Assembly: GCA_963844845.1 (NCBI GenBank)
Contig: CAWJPW010000003.1
Coordinates: 496,001 to 560,000, forward strand
DNA from: CAWJPW01 sp963844845
Lineage (GTDB): Bacteria; Acidobacteriota; Thermoanaerobaculia; Thermoanaerobaculales; Sulfomarinibacteraceae
Direction: 5' to 3'
DNA: 64,000 nucleotides
Each line of letters opens with the position of its first letter. Within the stretch, counting starts at the first letter, position 1. The translations under genes and the position numbers were made by a program. Below, piece by piece: positions 17,330 through 25,817 of the stretch. Below the pieces are notes generated by a model. It saw only the letters and a list, made by a program, of their open reading frames with translations. It did no database searches and was not told the DNA's origin.

Positions 17330-18445
17330 ATGCGCCGACACCCGCAAGTAGATCAGAATCTCGAGTCCGTGCTCGCTTCATGCGGCGTGCGGCCGGTGCT
17401 GCTTGACCTCGGCGCTTCGGGCGCCCCACCCGCCGTGTGGCAGGCTTTTGCCGGCAGCTCCATCTACGTGGGGTTCGATCCCGACGCACGAGAGCTAACG
17501 CAGGCCTCCGCTGGCTTTGCCGAGTTGCATATGGTACCGCAGGCGGCAGTCGTCGGTGATGAGTCCACCGTCCGCTTTCACCTCACTCGCTACCCGTTCT
17601 GTTCAAGCACGCTGTCGCCGGACGCGTCGGCGCGTGAGCCCTACCTCTTCGCTGAACCCTTCGAGGTTGTGGAGGTGTCTGACGCGCCGGCGACCTCCCT
17701 CGGGTCGGCACTTGCCCAGCTAGGGCTGAGCCGAGTCCACTGGTTCAAGGCCGACACCCAGGGCACCGATCTCAGGCTTTTCGAGAGCCTTCCGAAGGGG
17801 ATCCGGGACGGCGTCCTCGCGGTGGACGTGGCGCCTCGTTTGATACCCGCCTATCTCGAGGAGGACCTGTTCGTCGATGCCCACCACCACCTGACCGGGG
17901 AGGGGTTTTGGCTGTCGCGGCTGGAGGTGCATGGAGCCATCAGAATGCGACGCAGCTCGTTGAAGGTGCTCGAGCCACTGCTCGGCACGGCTTGTGTTCA
18001 TGAGCTGGCATCGTGTCATCGCCCAAGTCCATGCTGGTGCGAAGCACGCTACTTCCGGACCCTCGACAGCCTCCGGGACCGTGAGCGGGGCGACTGGATC
18101 GTGGCCTGGGCCTTTGCCATGGTCGACGAGCAGCCTGCCTTCGCGGCGGACCTCGCTATTGCGTACAGAGAACGCTTCGGCGTGGACGCGCAGGGCGCAG
18201 CGATGCTCGCCAAAGCCGCCGCTGAGCTCAAGCGCATTCATTGCCCGCACACCCCTAGTCAAGCAAGCCGTGCGAAGGCTGGTCCCGATGGGGGTCCGCA
18301 GGACTGTCTCCAGGCTCAGACGCTACCTTCCGGGATGGATGTAGATGCAATCGTGCCCGTGGAATCGCCTGTGAGCGGCGACCCCTTTCGCGGATTGGCG
18401 CGTCAGTGGGCAGAGCACGCTGGCGCGGGGGATCGACTCTGGTGA
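17330..18445 (+). CDS. FkbM-type methyltransferase-like protein
   Basis: The 371-residue protein opens with VRPVLLDLGASGAPPAVW, a motif I of FkbM-family proteins, and has VHWFKADTQGTDLRLFESLP, the FkbM Lys-x-Asp-x-Gln-Gly block. A helical C-terminal extension with three cysteines (CHRPSPCWC) follows. FkbM enzymes O-methylate sugars and polyketides; here glycan methylation is likely but unproven. A -10-like TATACT lies at 17281-17286 without a matching -35. Its GTGA overlap with the downstream glycosyltransferase makes it the first gene of a coupled run. Codon use is less GC-biased than downstream genes. Confidence 0.75.
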   Translation: MRRHPQVDQNLESVLASCGVRPVLLDLGASGAPPAVWQAFAGSSIYVGFDPDARELTQASAGFAELHMVPQAAVVGDESTVRFHLTRYPFCSSTLSPDASAREPYLFAEPFEVVEVSDAPATSLGSALAQLGLSRVHWFKADTQGTDLRLFESLPKGIRDGVLAVDVAPRLIPAYLEEDLFVDAHHHLTGEGFWLSRLEVHGAIRMRRSSLKVLEPLLGTACVHELASCHRPSPCWCEARYFRTLDSLRDRERGDWIVAWAFAMVDEQPAFAADLAIAYRERFGVDAQGAAMLAKAAAELKRIHCPHTPSQASRAKAGPDGGPQDCLQAQTLPSGMDVDAIVPVESPVSGDPFRGLARQWAEHAGAGDRLW

Positions 18446-19626
18446 AAGTACTGCTCATCAACACGGACTACCCCGCGTTCCTCGACTGGCTGTACGGTGG
18501 TCGCCCCGACCTGAGGGAGGCCGACTACGCGCGGCAGCTTGCCGAGCGCCGGAGGACGAGGTTCGGGATCGCCGACTTCTACTCCAGGAACCTGACGGCG
18601 CTCGGGGTGATGGCCGACGAGCTCTACGCCAACAACCATCACCTTCAGCGGGCGTGGGTGCGGGAGCACCTGCCGCGACGGTCTCGCCCGCAGGTTCCGA
18701 ACCCGGAGTGCTGGCAGACAGGCTGGCGCCGTCTCCTGCACTACAATCCGGGGGCGCGCCTGGCCCGGCGCGCCAGGCGGCTGCTCACCGGGCGCGCCGA
18801 CGACAGGTGGCTTTACGATGTCCTCGGCGCCCAAATCGACGCCTTCCGCCCGGACGTGATCGTCAACCAGAACCCCAACTTGGACCCGTGCTTCTTCGCG
18901 GAACTGAGGAGCCGGAGGCGGGTCCTCGTGGCCCAGATCGCGTCGCCCCTTCCCGATCTCGGCCACTTTGCGCCCTACGACCTGGTTCTCTCGTCACTCC
19001 CCAACTTGGTGGAGCTGTTCCGCTCCCACGGGCACGCCAGCGGGCTGCACCGCTTGGGCTTCGAGCCCGACGTGCTGCAGGAACTCGGACCCCGCGCACC
19101 GACCCTTGGCGTCACCTTCGTCGGCCAAGTCTCGGCGGCGCATTCGTCGCGGGCCCGGCTGCTCGCCGCCCTCGTCGAGCGGGTCGGCCTCGGCGTCTGG
19201 GGTCCGCGGCGTGAGCGTACCCGCACCGGGCTCCTGGAAGGAGCGTGGCGCGGCGAGGCGTGGGGCGTGGAGATGTACCGGGTGTTGCGGGCCTCGCGCG
19301 TCACCGTCAACCACCACATCGACCTCGCCGGACGCTTCGCCAACAACCTCCGCCTGTATGAGGCGACCGGGGTCGGAGCGACGCTGGTCACCGATCGGAA
19401 GGACAACTTGACGGAGCTGTTCGCGAGCGACGAGGTGGTCGCCTACGGCGACGCCGACGAGTGCGCGGAGAAAGTCGAATATCTCCTGGCGCATCCCGAT
19501 GAGGCCGAGGCCATCGGCCGGCGGGGCCAGGCGCGTACCCTGCGGGACCACACCTGGGCTCAGCGGATGGCAGAGCTTGAGGCGATTCTCCGGACATCCC
19601 TGGCTGCAGCGGGTATACGACCGTGA
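18442..19626 (+). CDS. CgeB-like glycosyltransferase
   Basis: The 394-residue protein has the CgeB/GT4-like plan: an N-terminal half with VKVLLINTDYPAFLDWLYGG, a PDVIVNQNPN strand, and FFAELRSRRRVLVAQIA. The C-terminal half has VTFVGQVSAAHSSRARLLAA, MYRVLRASRVTVNHHID and AGRFANNLRLYEATGVGATL, then the closing helix HTWAQRMAELEAIL. It probably transfers a sugar from a nucleotide donor during glycan assembly. GTG at 18442 overlaps the previous stop (GTGA) and removes 12 doubtful residues of the longer frame. It overlaps the next gene in the same way. Confidence 0.82.
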   Translation: MKVLLINTDYPAFLDWLYGGRPDLREADYARQLAERRRTRFGIADFYSRNLTALGVMADELYANNHHLQRAWVREHLPRRSRPQVPNPECWQTGWRRLLHYNPGARLARRARRLLTGRADDRWLYDVLGAQIDAFRPDVIVNQNPNLDPCFFAELRSRRRVLVAQIASPLPDLGHFAPYDLVLSSLPNLVELFRSHGHASGLHRLGFEPDVLQELGPRAPTLGVTFVGQVSAAHSSRARLLAALVERVGLGVWGPRRERTRTGLLEGAWRGEAWGVEMYRVLRASRVTVNHHIDLAGRFANNLRLYEATGVGATLVTDRKDNLTELFASDEVVAYGDADECAEKVEYLLAHPDEAEAIGRRGQARTLRDHTWAQRMAELEAILRTSLAAAGIRP

Positions 19627-20435
19627 AGGTTGTGCACGTCAGCACCCACGACGCATCGGGTGGGGCCGCCCGCGCGGCGCTGCACCTCCATGAGGGCCTG
19701 GCACGGCTCGGCTTCGCGTCAGAGATGTGCGTGCTGCACCGAAGCGGCCTCGACTGGGTCTTCTCGCGGGTCGAGCGAGCGATCGTCCTGGAGGACGACT
19801 GCGTCGCGGACGAGACGTTCTTTCCGTTCTGCGCCGAGCTGCTCGAGCGGTATGCCGACGACGCGAGGGTGATGGCGATCTCAGGGTCGAACTTCCGGGA
19901 CGGGCCACCGCGCACCCGGTACATCTACTACTTCTCCCGCTTGGTCCACGTCTGGGGATGGGCGACGTGGAGGCGGGCCTGGCGGCACTTCGACCTCGAG
20001 ATGTCGATCTGGACGGAGCTCCGCGAAGGCGGTTGGCTGGCCGATCTGCTCGGCGATCCGGAGGACGAGGCGCACTGGCGCGTGCTCTTCGACCTCGCCC
20101 ACCGGCGCCAGATCGACACGTGGGACTGTGCCTGGCTCTTCTCCGTCTGGCGCAACAGCGGTTTCACCCTGCTGCCGAGCCGCAACCTGGTGGAGAACAT
20201 CGGCTTCGATGAGCGGGCGACGCACACGGGTGTGCCGCGGCCGTCGGTGATGCGGGCGGTCCACCCGATGCCGTGCCCCCTCGAGCACCCCCCGTTCATG
20301 ATCCGGGATGCCCACGCCGACCGTGCGACGCAGGTGCGGATCTTCCAGCCTCACCGGCCTTGCACCGTGTGGCAGAGGGTGCGGGACCGGGTGGCGTCGA
20401 GGCTCGGCAGCCGCCGGCGAGATGGGGCCGGATGA
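19623..20435 (+). CDS. Chimeric glycosyltransferase: GT4 N-terminal stub fused to a truncated GT-A enzyme
   Basis: The first 40 residues (MKVVHVSTHDASGGAARAAL onward) are the donor-domain start of a GT4 glycosyltransferase. From about residue 42 the protein continues as a GT-A enzyme of the HlpA-like group: LDWVFSRVERAIVLEDDCVA (the DxD-like EDD), VMAISGSNF, VHVWGWATWRRAWRHFD, DTWDCAWLFSVW and LVENIGFDERATHTG. The first 80-100 residues of the GT-A fold, with most of its nucleotide-binding subdomain, are missing. An in-frame deletion between two adjacent genes explains this best. Activity is doubtful. Start (GTGA) and stop (ATGA) both overlap neighbours. Confidence 0.75.
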   Translation: MKVVHVSTHDASGGAARAALHLHEGLARLGFASEMCVLHRSGLDWVFSRVERAIVLEDDCVADETFFPFCAELLERYADDARVMAISGSNFRDGPPRTRYIYYFSRLVHVWGWATWRRAWRHFDLEMSIWTELREGGWLADLLGDPEDEAHWRVLFDLAHRRQIDTWDCAWLFSVWRNSGFTLLPSRNLVENIGFDERATHTGVPRPSVMRAVHPMPCPLEHPPFMIRDAHADRATQVRIFQPHRPCTVWQRVRDRVASRLGSRRRDGAG

Positions 20436-21547
20436 CGATGAGCGGGGGGCGGGTGCTCTACGACGGGGCGGTGTGGCTGGGCGGGACCCCGGGGGGCGTT
20501 CAGCGCTACTTCGAGGCCCTCATCACGCGGCTCCCACCCGACTGGGAGCCGGTCGCGACGACCTCGCGACCCGACGGGGGTCCCTTTCTCGGGGACCATC
20601 CCCGGCTGCACAGGGCGGTGTTCCGGCGCCATGCATTTCGTCCGAACCGACTCGCACGGGTCGTCGAGCGCCTCTACTTTCGCTGGCTCGCAGTGCGCCG
20701 GCCGCCCGACGTCGTGCACCTCACCTACTACTTCTCGCTCACCGGGAAGCCGCTGGATCGGCTCGGCGCCCCGGTGGTCCTGACAGTGTGGGACATGATC
20801 CACGAGCGGTACGCAGCGGAGCTCGACCCGGCGGGCGAGGTCTCGGCCCTTAAGCGTCGCGCCGTCGAGGCGGCGAGCGTGGTGATCTGCATCTCCCACA
20901 CGACGCGGCGCGATCTCGTCGAGACCTTTGGGACCGACGAGGCGAAGATCGTTGTGACCCACTTGGCTCCGAGCATCGATCGCAGCATGGCCGGCGGTCC
21001 AGAGCCGGTACCCGATCGCCCGTTCGTTCTCTTCGTTGGGAACCGACCTCGCTACAAGAACTTCGAAGGACTGTTGGCGGCGTTTGCAGGTGCGCGAGCC
21101 GAGCTGCCAGAGCTCACCCTCGCAGTCGTCGGGGACGCCTTCACCAAGATCGAGGCGCGCGGAATCAGCGAGCGAGGCCTGGACGACGCAGTGCACCTCG
21201 TCGGCCGGGTATCGGATCACCATCTCGCAAAGCTCTACAGCTGCAGTCTGTGCCTCGCGTACCCGTCGCTGTACGAGGGCTTCGGGCTCCCTCCCCTCGA
21301 GGCGATGGCCTGCGGCACCGTGGTGGTGGCCTCGGCGCGTGGGAGCATCCCGGAGGTGGTCGGGGATGCGGGCGTCCTCGTCGACCCCGAGGACCCCGCG
21401 GAGATGGCCCGCGCCCTCGTCAGCGTTGCGACGGACACGAGCCTGCGCTCCCGGCTGGTGGCCGCCGGGAGCGAGAGGGTCGGCCGGTTCAGCTGGGACG
21501 ATCTCGCTCGCCAGACCCTCGCCGTGTATGACTCGGTGCGCGGCTGA
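20432..21547 (+). CDS. GT4-family glycosyltransferase
   Basis: A complete 371-residue GT-B enzyme. The N-terminal domain has VWLGGTPGGVQRYFEALI and VHLTYYFSL. The second domain has VLFVGNRPRYKNFEGLLAAF, YSCSLCLAYPSLYEGFGLPP and LEAMACGTVVVASARGSIPE, containing the E-x7-E donor-binding motif, and VDPEDPAEMARAL at the end. These are mannosyl/galactosyl-transferase-like features; the exact donor is unknown, although GDP-sugars made via Gmd are plausible. The ATG at 20432 overlaps the previous stop; a second ATG two codons on is equally possible. It ends the coupled run from 17330. Confidence 0.9.
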   Translation: MTMSGGRVLYDGAVWLGGTPGGVQRYFEALITRLPPDWEPVATTSRPDGGPFLGDHPRLHRAVFRRHAFRPNRLARVVERLYFRWLAVRRPPDVVHLTYYFSLTGKPLDRLGAPVVLTVWDMIHERYAAELDPAGEVSALKRRAVEAASVVICISHTTRRDLVETFGTDEAKIVVTHLAPSIDRSMAGGPEPVPDRPFVLFVGNRPRYKNFEGLLAAFAGARAELPELTLAVVGDAFTKIEARGISERGLDDAVHLVGRVSDHHLAKLYSCSLCLAYPSLYEGFGLPPLEAMACGTVVVASARGSIPEVVGDAGVLVDPEDPAEMARALVSVATDTSLRSRLVAAGSERVGRFSWDDLARQTLAVYDSVRG

Positions 21548-21574
21548 GACGGGCGCCCGGCGTGGAGTCGACGC

Positions 21575-22960
21575 TCACGGCCTGAGCACGAAGAGGCGCC
21601 GCCTGTCCGCCGCCTCGCCCAAGGGCCGGATCGATCCGAGACCCGTCCACTCTCCCACAAGCCGGGCGAACTCCTCCGGCCCGGGGTTGAGAAACGATGT
21701 CTGCATGGGTTCCTCGCTGGGCAGGTGCGGCTCGAAGATCAGTACGTTTGTGTGCAGGCGTCCGAGGAAGTCACGGAGACGGGCCATCTGCTCCTGGGTG
21801 CGAATGAAGTGGTGGAAGATGTTGAGGGCGAGCACGACGTCGAAGTGGAGCTCGCCTGATAGGTCGAGGAACGAGTCGGAGACTACCTGGAAGCGGCGGT
21901 AGGTGGCATTCCGGATCAGCCGGAGGTAAGTGAGCTCGGTCTCGGCCACCTCGACCGCCACCACGTCGAATCCCGCCGACTCCAAGCGGTGCGAGAAGTA
22001 GCCGAAGCTGGCCCCGAGGTCGAGAGCCAGGCCGGGTGGTGGCGGCAGCACGGCATGAATGAGGTCCCACCTCTCATGTCCGTGGGCGGTTGGCAGGTTG
22101 GCCAGGTCCGGATGGCACAGCGGGTGGTACAGCTGCCCGCTGTGCTGATGGGCCACGAACTCAAGACGCTTTCTTGTCTCGACCCAGATCGGGTGCCGAG
22201 CGGTGATGGTGACCGGGACCTCGGGGAGGGGGAGGATCTTGGCGATCGCGAGGCGGTGGCGCCCGTCCTGGAACAGCAAACGCCCGTCGCGGGCCACTCG
22301 CACCGAGATCTCGTCGGTGCGGGCCTTGAGCGTGGCCTCTTCGCGCAGGATCTCGGATTGGGGCGTGTACCCGCCCTCGGCGATCGAGGCGTAGAGCCTG
22401 TCGTACTGCGCCAGCCTCCGTTCGAGGTCCGCCTCGTCGCAAACCTGCCAGTACTGCCAGCTGGTGGGGAGCTCGTTGATCGTGCCGCCAGCTCGGAGGG
22501 TCGTGCGCATGGTGCGGACCCAAGACAGATCGTCCCACGGGACGTCGTCCTCGAAGTGCCGTCGGAAGGCCCGGACCACCTCCAGCTCCTCGAACGGAAC
22601 CGTGGTGAGGTCCCAGTCGCCCCCTACCACCGCGCCGAGGTCGAGCGGGTCGCGGGGGCCGCCGAGGTACACCTCACGGATGAGGTCGGGGTCGACCCAG
22701 CGCGGCCGTAGGTCGGTCCGAAGCGTGCCGGGCCGACGGCCTCGGACGAGTGCCCAAAGGTACCACCATGCAAAGGGTGTCTGGCGGATCACCTTGCCTA
22801 TGACCGGGAGGCGCAGGACCTGGCGCTTGACCGTGCTGAGGAGGTCGCCGAACACCGGGACCTTACGGAGCCGGACGGCGATGCGGGGGATGAGAGGCTC
22901 GCGCATCCTCACCACCGTAGGGCGTGATGTACGCCGCTGCAGAAGCTCGCGAGAGGCCAT
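21575..22960 (-). CDS. Two-domain protein: ParB/sulfiredoxin-like N-domain plus SAM methyltransferase C-domain
   Basis: The 461-residue protein has a basic helical start, then a middle region with ISVRVARDGRLLFQDGRHRL and KILPLPEVPVTI, resembling the ParB-like nuclease/Srx fold (GxHR turn). A C-terminal methyltransferase domain follows: GLALDLGASFGYFSHRLESA is motif I, VVAVEVAE the acidic strand, and FDVVLALNIFHHFIRTQEQM the post-II region. The combination occurs in some polysaccharide loci to my recollection, but no function is established. The start could instead be the ATG at 22906. It is transcribed against the flanking glycosyltransferases. Confidence 0.75.
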   Translation of the reverse strand: MASRELLQRRTSRPTVVRMREPLIPRIAVRLRKVPVFGDLLSTVKRQVLRLPVIGKVIRQTPFAWWYLWALVRGRRPGTLRTDLRPRWVDPDLIREVYLGGPRDPLDLGAVVGGDWDLTTVPFEELEVVRAFRRHFEDDVPWDDLSWVRTMRTTLRAGGTINELPTSWQYWQVCDEADLERRLAQYDRLYASIAEGGYTPQSEILREEATLKARTDEISVRVARDGRLLFQDGRHRLAIAKILPLPEVPVTITARHPIWVETRKRLEFVAHQHSGQLYHPLCHPDLANLPTAHGHERWDLIHAVLPPPPGLALDLGASFGYFSHRLESAGFDVVAVEVAETELTYLRLIRNATYRRFQVVSDSFLDLSGELHFDVVLALNIFHHFIRTQEQMARLRDFLGRLHTNVLIFEPHLPSEEPMQTSFLNPGPEEFARLVGEWTGLGSIRPLGEAADRRRLFVLRP

Positions 22961-23393
22961 CCATCTGGCGTCAGGATTGGTGCCGAGAGCCCCGGTACGG
23001 AGTTCACGCGACGGAAAGCACTGTGCTCTTCGCGTCGCTCCGACACGCGCGCTAGGCTGGCTTGATGGCTCACCTCAGCCAGCATGCCGGGCTGGATCCT
23101 GGACATGCCCACGCTAAGTTCCTCCGAAGAGTACTATGCCACGCCCCGGGATCGTGAAAGCCTGCTGGGTTGTCGAGCCACACGCATCCGGCTAGCATGT
23201 TGCTGCAGGAGCACCCGCGGGGATGACAGGGCAGCATGGGAGGCAGGTTGGAGTTTTCGAGGATGATCGGCGGATGGCGAAGGGTGGCGGAGGAGACACC
23301 TCTTCCGGCGCCTCTGACGTCGCCCGGTGAGTACGGCCTGCGCATTCCTCGGGAGAGAGAGCCCTTCGTGACGGTGCTTCCGGCGCCGGTGCG
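22961..23393. other. Intergenic region between divergent genes, no established gene
   Basis: This 430-base stretch separates a minus-strand methyltransferase from a plus-strand glycosyltransferase. Apart from a doubtful 53-codon frame at 23236-23397 nothing coding is seen. It probably holds two divergent promoters, but no convincing -35/-10 pair with 16-18 base spacing could be picked. Confidence 0.5.
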
Positions 23394-23397
23394 ATGA
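23236..23397 (+). CDS. Doubtful 53-residue ORF coupled to the downstream glycosyltransferase
   Basis: The frame starts at ATG 23236 (MGGRLEFSRMIGGWRRVAEE) and ends with a TGA that overlaps the ATG of the next gene (ATGA). An in-frame stop lies just upstream. It matches no family I recognise. The overlap suggests it could be the remaining 3' end of a gene lost from the cluster, but a chance frame in GC-rich DNA is equally possible. Confidence 0.25.
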   Translation: MGGRLEFSRMIGGWRRVAEETPLPAPLTSPGEYGLRIPREREPFVTVLPAPVR

Positions 23398-24584
23398 CGG
23401 GGCCGGGCTCCAGGACCCTCACCGTCGTCTCGAGCAGCAGCTTCCTCCGTGCCTACGGGGGTATTCAGTACGTGGCCGAGGCGCTGGCGGGGGGGGCCGT
23501 CGAGGTGCGGATCCTCGCGCCGATTCCGGCAGAGCAGATGGACGAGGCCCGTGCGACGGGTCTCGATGTGAGGAGCTTCACCGCGGGCGGGATCCTGCCG
23601 CGCGCGCTGGCGGTGCGGAGCTTCAGGACCCTACTGCGGTTTCGTTCCCTCCGTCCTGGGGCGTGGCTCTACACCGACCTCTCGTTCTTCCGCGAGGCCG
23701 TGCTCATGAAGCGGCTACGGCCGCGCAGCCCGCTGATCCACTACTGCGCGGAGCTCCTCACCGCCGACGAGTTCCCCGGGATTCCGAACACCTCGTTCTA
23801 CGGGGCCCACGCTGCGGTCCCCGACCTCGTCATCGACCTCAACGAGGAGCGCGCCGAGCGGCGGAGAGAGCTGTTCGAGCTGCCCGGAACCCCGCTGGTG
23901 CTGCCCAACACGCTGCCGGCCGCGAAGCTGCCCCCGGCCGCCCCGCGGGGCGCGCTGGCGGCGCTCGCCGGCGGCGACCTGCCGGACGGTCTGCCGGTCC
24001 TCCTCTACGCGGGAGGTGCGCACGAGGGCACTGGTTTCGGGCGCCTTGTCGAAGCGCTCGAGACAGTGCGGGTCCCCTTCTTCTTCCTCGCGTTCTGCCA
24101 CGCGGAGCAGTCCGGTCGCGTTGCGGGGGTGCGTGGCCTCGTCCGCGACCGGCTCGGTGGGCGTCGGGCGCGGGTCTGCGACGCGGTGCCGCGCCCGGCT
24201 CTCCTGGCAGCGATGGCGGAGGCCGACGCCGGCGTCGTCTACTACCCCTACAGCGAGCTGCCGAGCACGAACCAGCTCTATTGTGCGCCCTCGAAGCTCT
24301 ACGAGTACCTGGCCGCCGGGCTGCCGGTGGTTGGTTCGTCCAACCCGACGCTGACGCGGGTCGTGGAGGAGCGGGACGTGGGAGTGTGTGCGACGGACGA
24401 CTCGCCGGGCGCGCTCCGCGACGCCGTGGAGCGCCTTCTCGGTGATGGCGGGCAGAGGCGCGAGCGGGGGGAGCGGGCTCGGCGGCTGTTTCACGAAGAG
24501 CTCTGCTTCGAGAGGGTCTCGGGGCCCGTTCTCGACGCCATCCGGCAGCTCCTCGACACCCCCGGACAGGAGGCTGCGCGATGA
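23394..24584 (+). CDS. GT4-like glycosyltransferase
   Basis: The 396-residue GT-B protein has an N-terminal acceptor domain starting LTVVSSSSFLRAYGGIQYVA and a donor domain with VLLYAGGAHEGTGFGRLVEA, MAEADAGVVYYPYSELPSTN, then YCAPSKLYEYLAAGLPVVGS, where the KxYEYLAAGxPVV block is diagnostic of GT4 relatives. It probably adds a sugar to the surface glycan. The ATG overlaps a short upstream frame and the stop overlaps a short downstream frame, so it may once have been part of a longer coupled operon. Confidence 0.85.
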   Translation: MTGPGSRTLTVVSSSSFLRAYGGIQYVAEALAGGAVEVRILAPIPAEQMDEARATGLDVRSFTAGGILPRALAVRSFRTLLRFRSLRPGAWLYTDLSFFREAVLMKRLRPRSPLIHYCAELLTADEFPGIPNTSFYGAHAAVPDLVIDLNEERAERRRELFELPGTPLVLPNTLPAAKLPPAAPRGALAALAGGDLPDGLPVLLYAGGAHEGTGFGRLVEALETVRVPFFFLAFCHAEQSGRVAGVRGLVRDRLGGRRARVCDAVPRPALLAAMAEADAGVVYYPYSELPSTNQLYCAPSKLYEYLAAGLPVVGSSNPTLTRVVEERDVGVCATDDSPGALRDAVERLLGDGGQRRERGERARRLFHEELCFERVSGPVLDAIRQLLDTPGQEAAR

Positions 24585-24676
24585 TTCAGCGTGACCGGAC
24601 GGGGGCGGTCGGGGTTCTCCTCGATGACTCGGTGAGTTCTGGGCGTGGCAGGCGCCGGGCGGCGCGGGAGACCTGA
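24581..24676 (+). pseudogene. 31-codon gene stub between two glycosyltransferase genes
   Basis: ATG at 24581 overlaps the preceding stop (ATGA) and the frame (MIQRDRTGAVGVLLDDSVSS onward) ends two bases before the next ATG. It fills the gap between two genes exactly, as a gene with a large in-frame internal deletion would. No family can be assigned to so short a peptide. Confidence 0.3.
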
Positions 24677-24678
24677 GC

Positions 24679-25731
24679 ATGCGGTGCCCCACGCTCGCGG
24701 AGCTTCCGGCTCCGCCGCCGGGACGAGCGGGCTGGCCGTGGACGGAGGCCTCTCCGCCGGTCGGCGATCGTGAGGCTAGGGTCGCTGCATGGCCCAGGGT
24801 CTCCGTCGTGACGCCGTCGCTCAACCAGGGCCGGTACATCGAGGAGACGATCCGCTCGGTGCTGCTGCAGGGTTACCCCGACCTCGAGTACATGGTGCTC
24901 GATGGGGGGAGCTGCGACGGGACTCTGGACATCCTCGAGAGGTACCGACCATGGCTGGCATTCCTCTCGAGCGGTCCTGACGCAGGTCAGGCGGACGCCA
25001 TCCGACAGGGTCTCGAGCGAGCCTCGGGCGACCTCTTCAACTGGGTGAACTCGGACGACGTCCTGGCGCCGGGGGCGTTGGCGATGATCGCCCGACGCTT
25101 GCGGGAAGGGACGGACGTGGTCGCCGGCGCCGCCGTCATCGTCGGCGAGGGCGGCGGGGAGGTCCTGCGGCGGCCGCGCCGGCTGACGGTCGACGCGCTG
25201 GTGCGCGGTGACGAGGGAATGTCCCTATGCCAGCCGGCGATCTGGCTCTGCACCGCCAACGTGGTCGCCTGCGGAGGACCCGACCCGGCGTTCAACTACT
25301 TCTTCGACCACGAGCTCTACCTGAGGTACCTGGCGTGCTTCCCCGCGGTGGTCTACGACGACGGGGTCATCGCGCGCTTTCGCCTGCACGAAGCGTCGAA
25401 GACGGTGGCCGATGGCGAGCGCTTCCGCGACGAGTACGTCCGCGCGCTCGAGAAGCTCGCGTCGTGCGAGGGCTTCGAATGCCTCCACGCGCGCTGCCGC
25501 CGCCGGCTCGCCGAGCTCGATCGGCACTGCCAGGTGAGGCGGCTACTGGACGACGTCGCCACGCCGCGCTGGCGGCGGGCGCTCGAGCTGGTCCGCCTCT
25601 CGCGCCGGCCCCTTCGTGCCGGGGCGCTACGCATCTCGCTCGCCGCGCTGCGTCGTCTCGTGCGCGGCGAGCGTTGGCCGGTGCGCGCGGGGGGAGGTTC
25701 GCCGGGCCCTGGCGACCGCTACGGGGAGTGA
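24679..25731 (+). CDS. GT2-family glycosyltransferase
   Basis: A 350-residue GT-A enzyme. WPRVSVVTPSLNQGRYIEET opens the nucleotide-binding fold, LEYMVLDGGSCDGTLDILER and DAGQADAIRQGLERASGDLF are typical of the GT2 subgroup, and FNWVNSDDVLAPGAL contains the DxD-equivalent. YFFDHELYLRY and a trailing basic helical region complete it. Donor and acceptor are unknown. The gene ends the polysaccharide locus; formiminotransferase-cyclodeaminase begins 86 bases further on with high-GC codon use. Confidence 0.88.
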   Translation: MRCPTLAELPAPPPGRAGWPWTEASPPVGDREARVAAWPRVSVVTPSLNQGRYIEETIRSVLLQGYPDLEYMVLDGGSCDGTLDILERYRPWLAFLSSGPDAGQADAIRQGLERASGDLFNWVNSDDVLAPGALAMIARRLREGTDVVAGAAVIVGEGGGEVLRRPRRLTVDALVRGDEGMSLCQPAIWLCTANVVACGGPDPAFNYFFDHELYLRYLACFPAVVYDDGVIARFRLHEASKTVADGERFRDEYVRALEKLASCEGFECLHARCRRRLAELDRHCQVRRLLDDVATPRWRRALELVRLSRRPLRAGALRISLAALRRLVRGERWPVRAGGGSPGPGDRYGE

Positions 25732-25817
25732 CCGGGCCCGGCGGCGGCGGATGCCACTCGCCGGGGGAGTTGTCTCGGCGCGGCAACGCCGTTAGCATGT
25801 GGGACCCGGAGGCTCTG

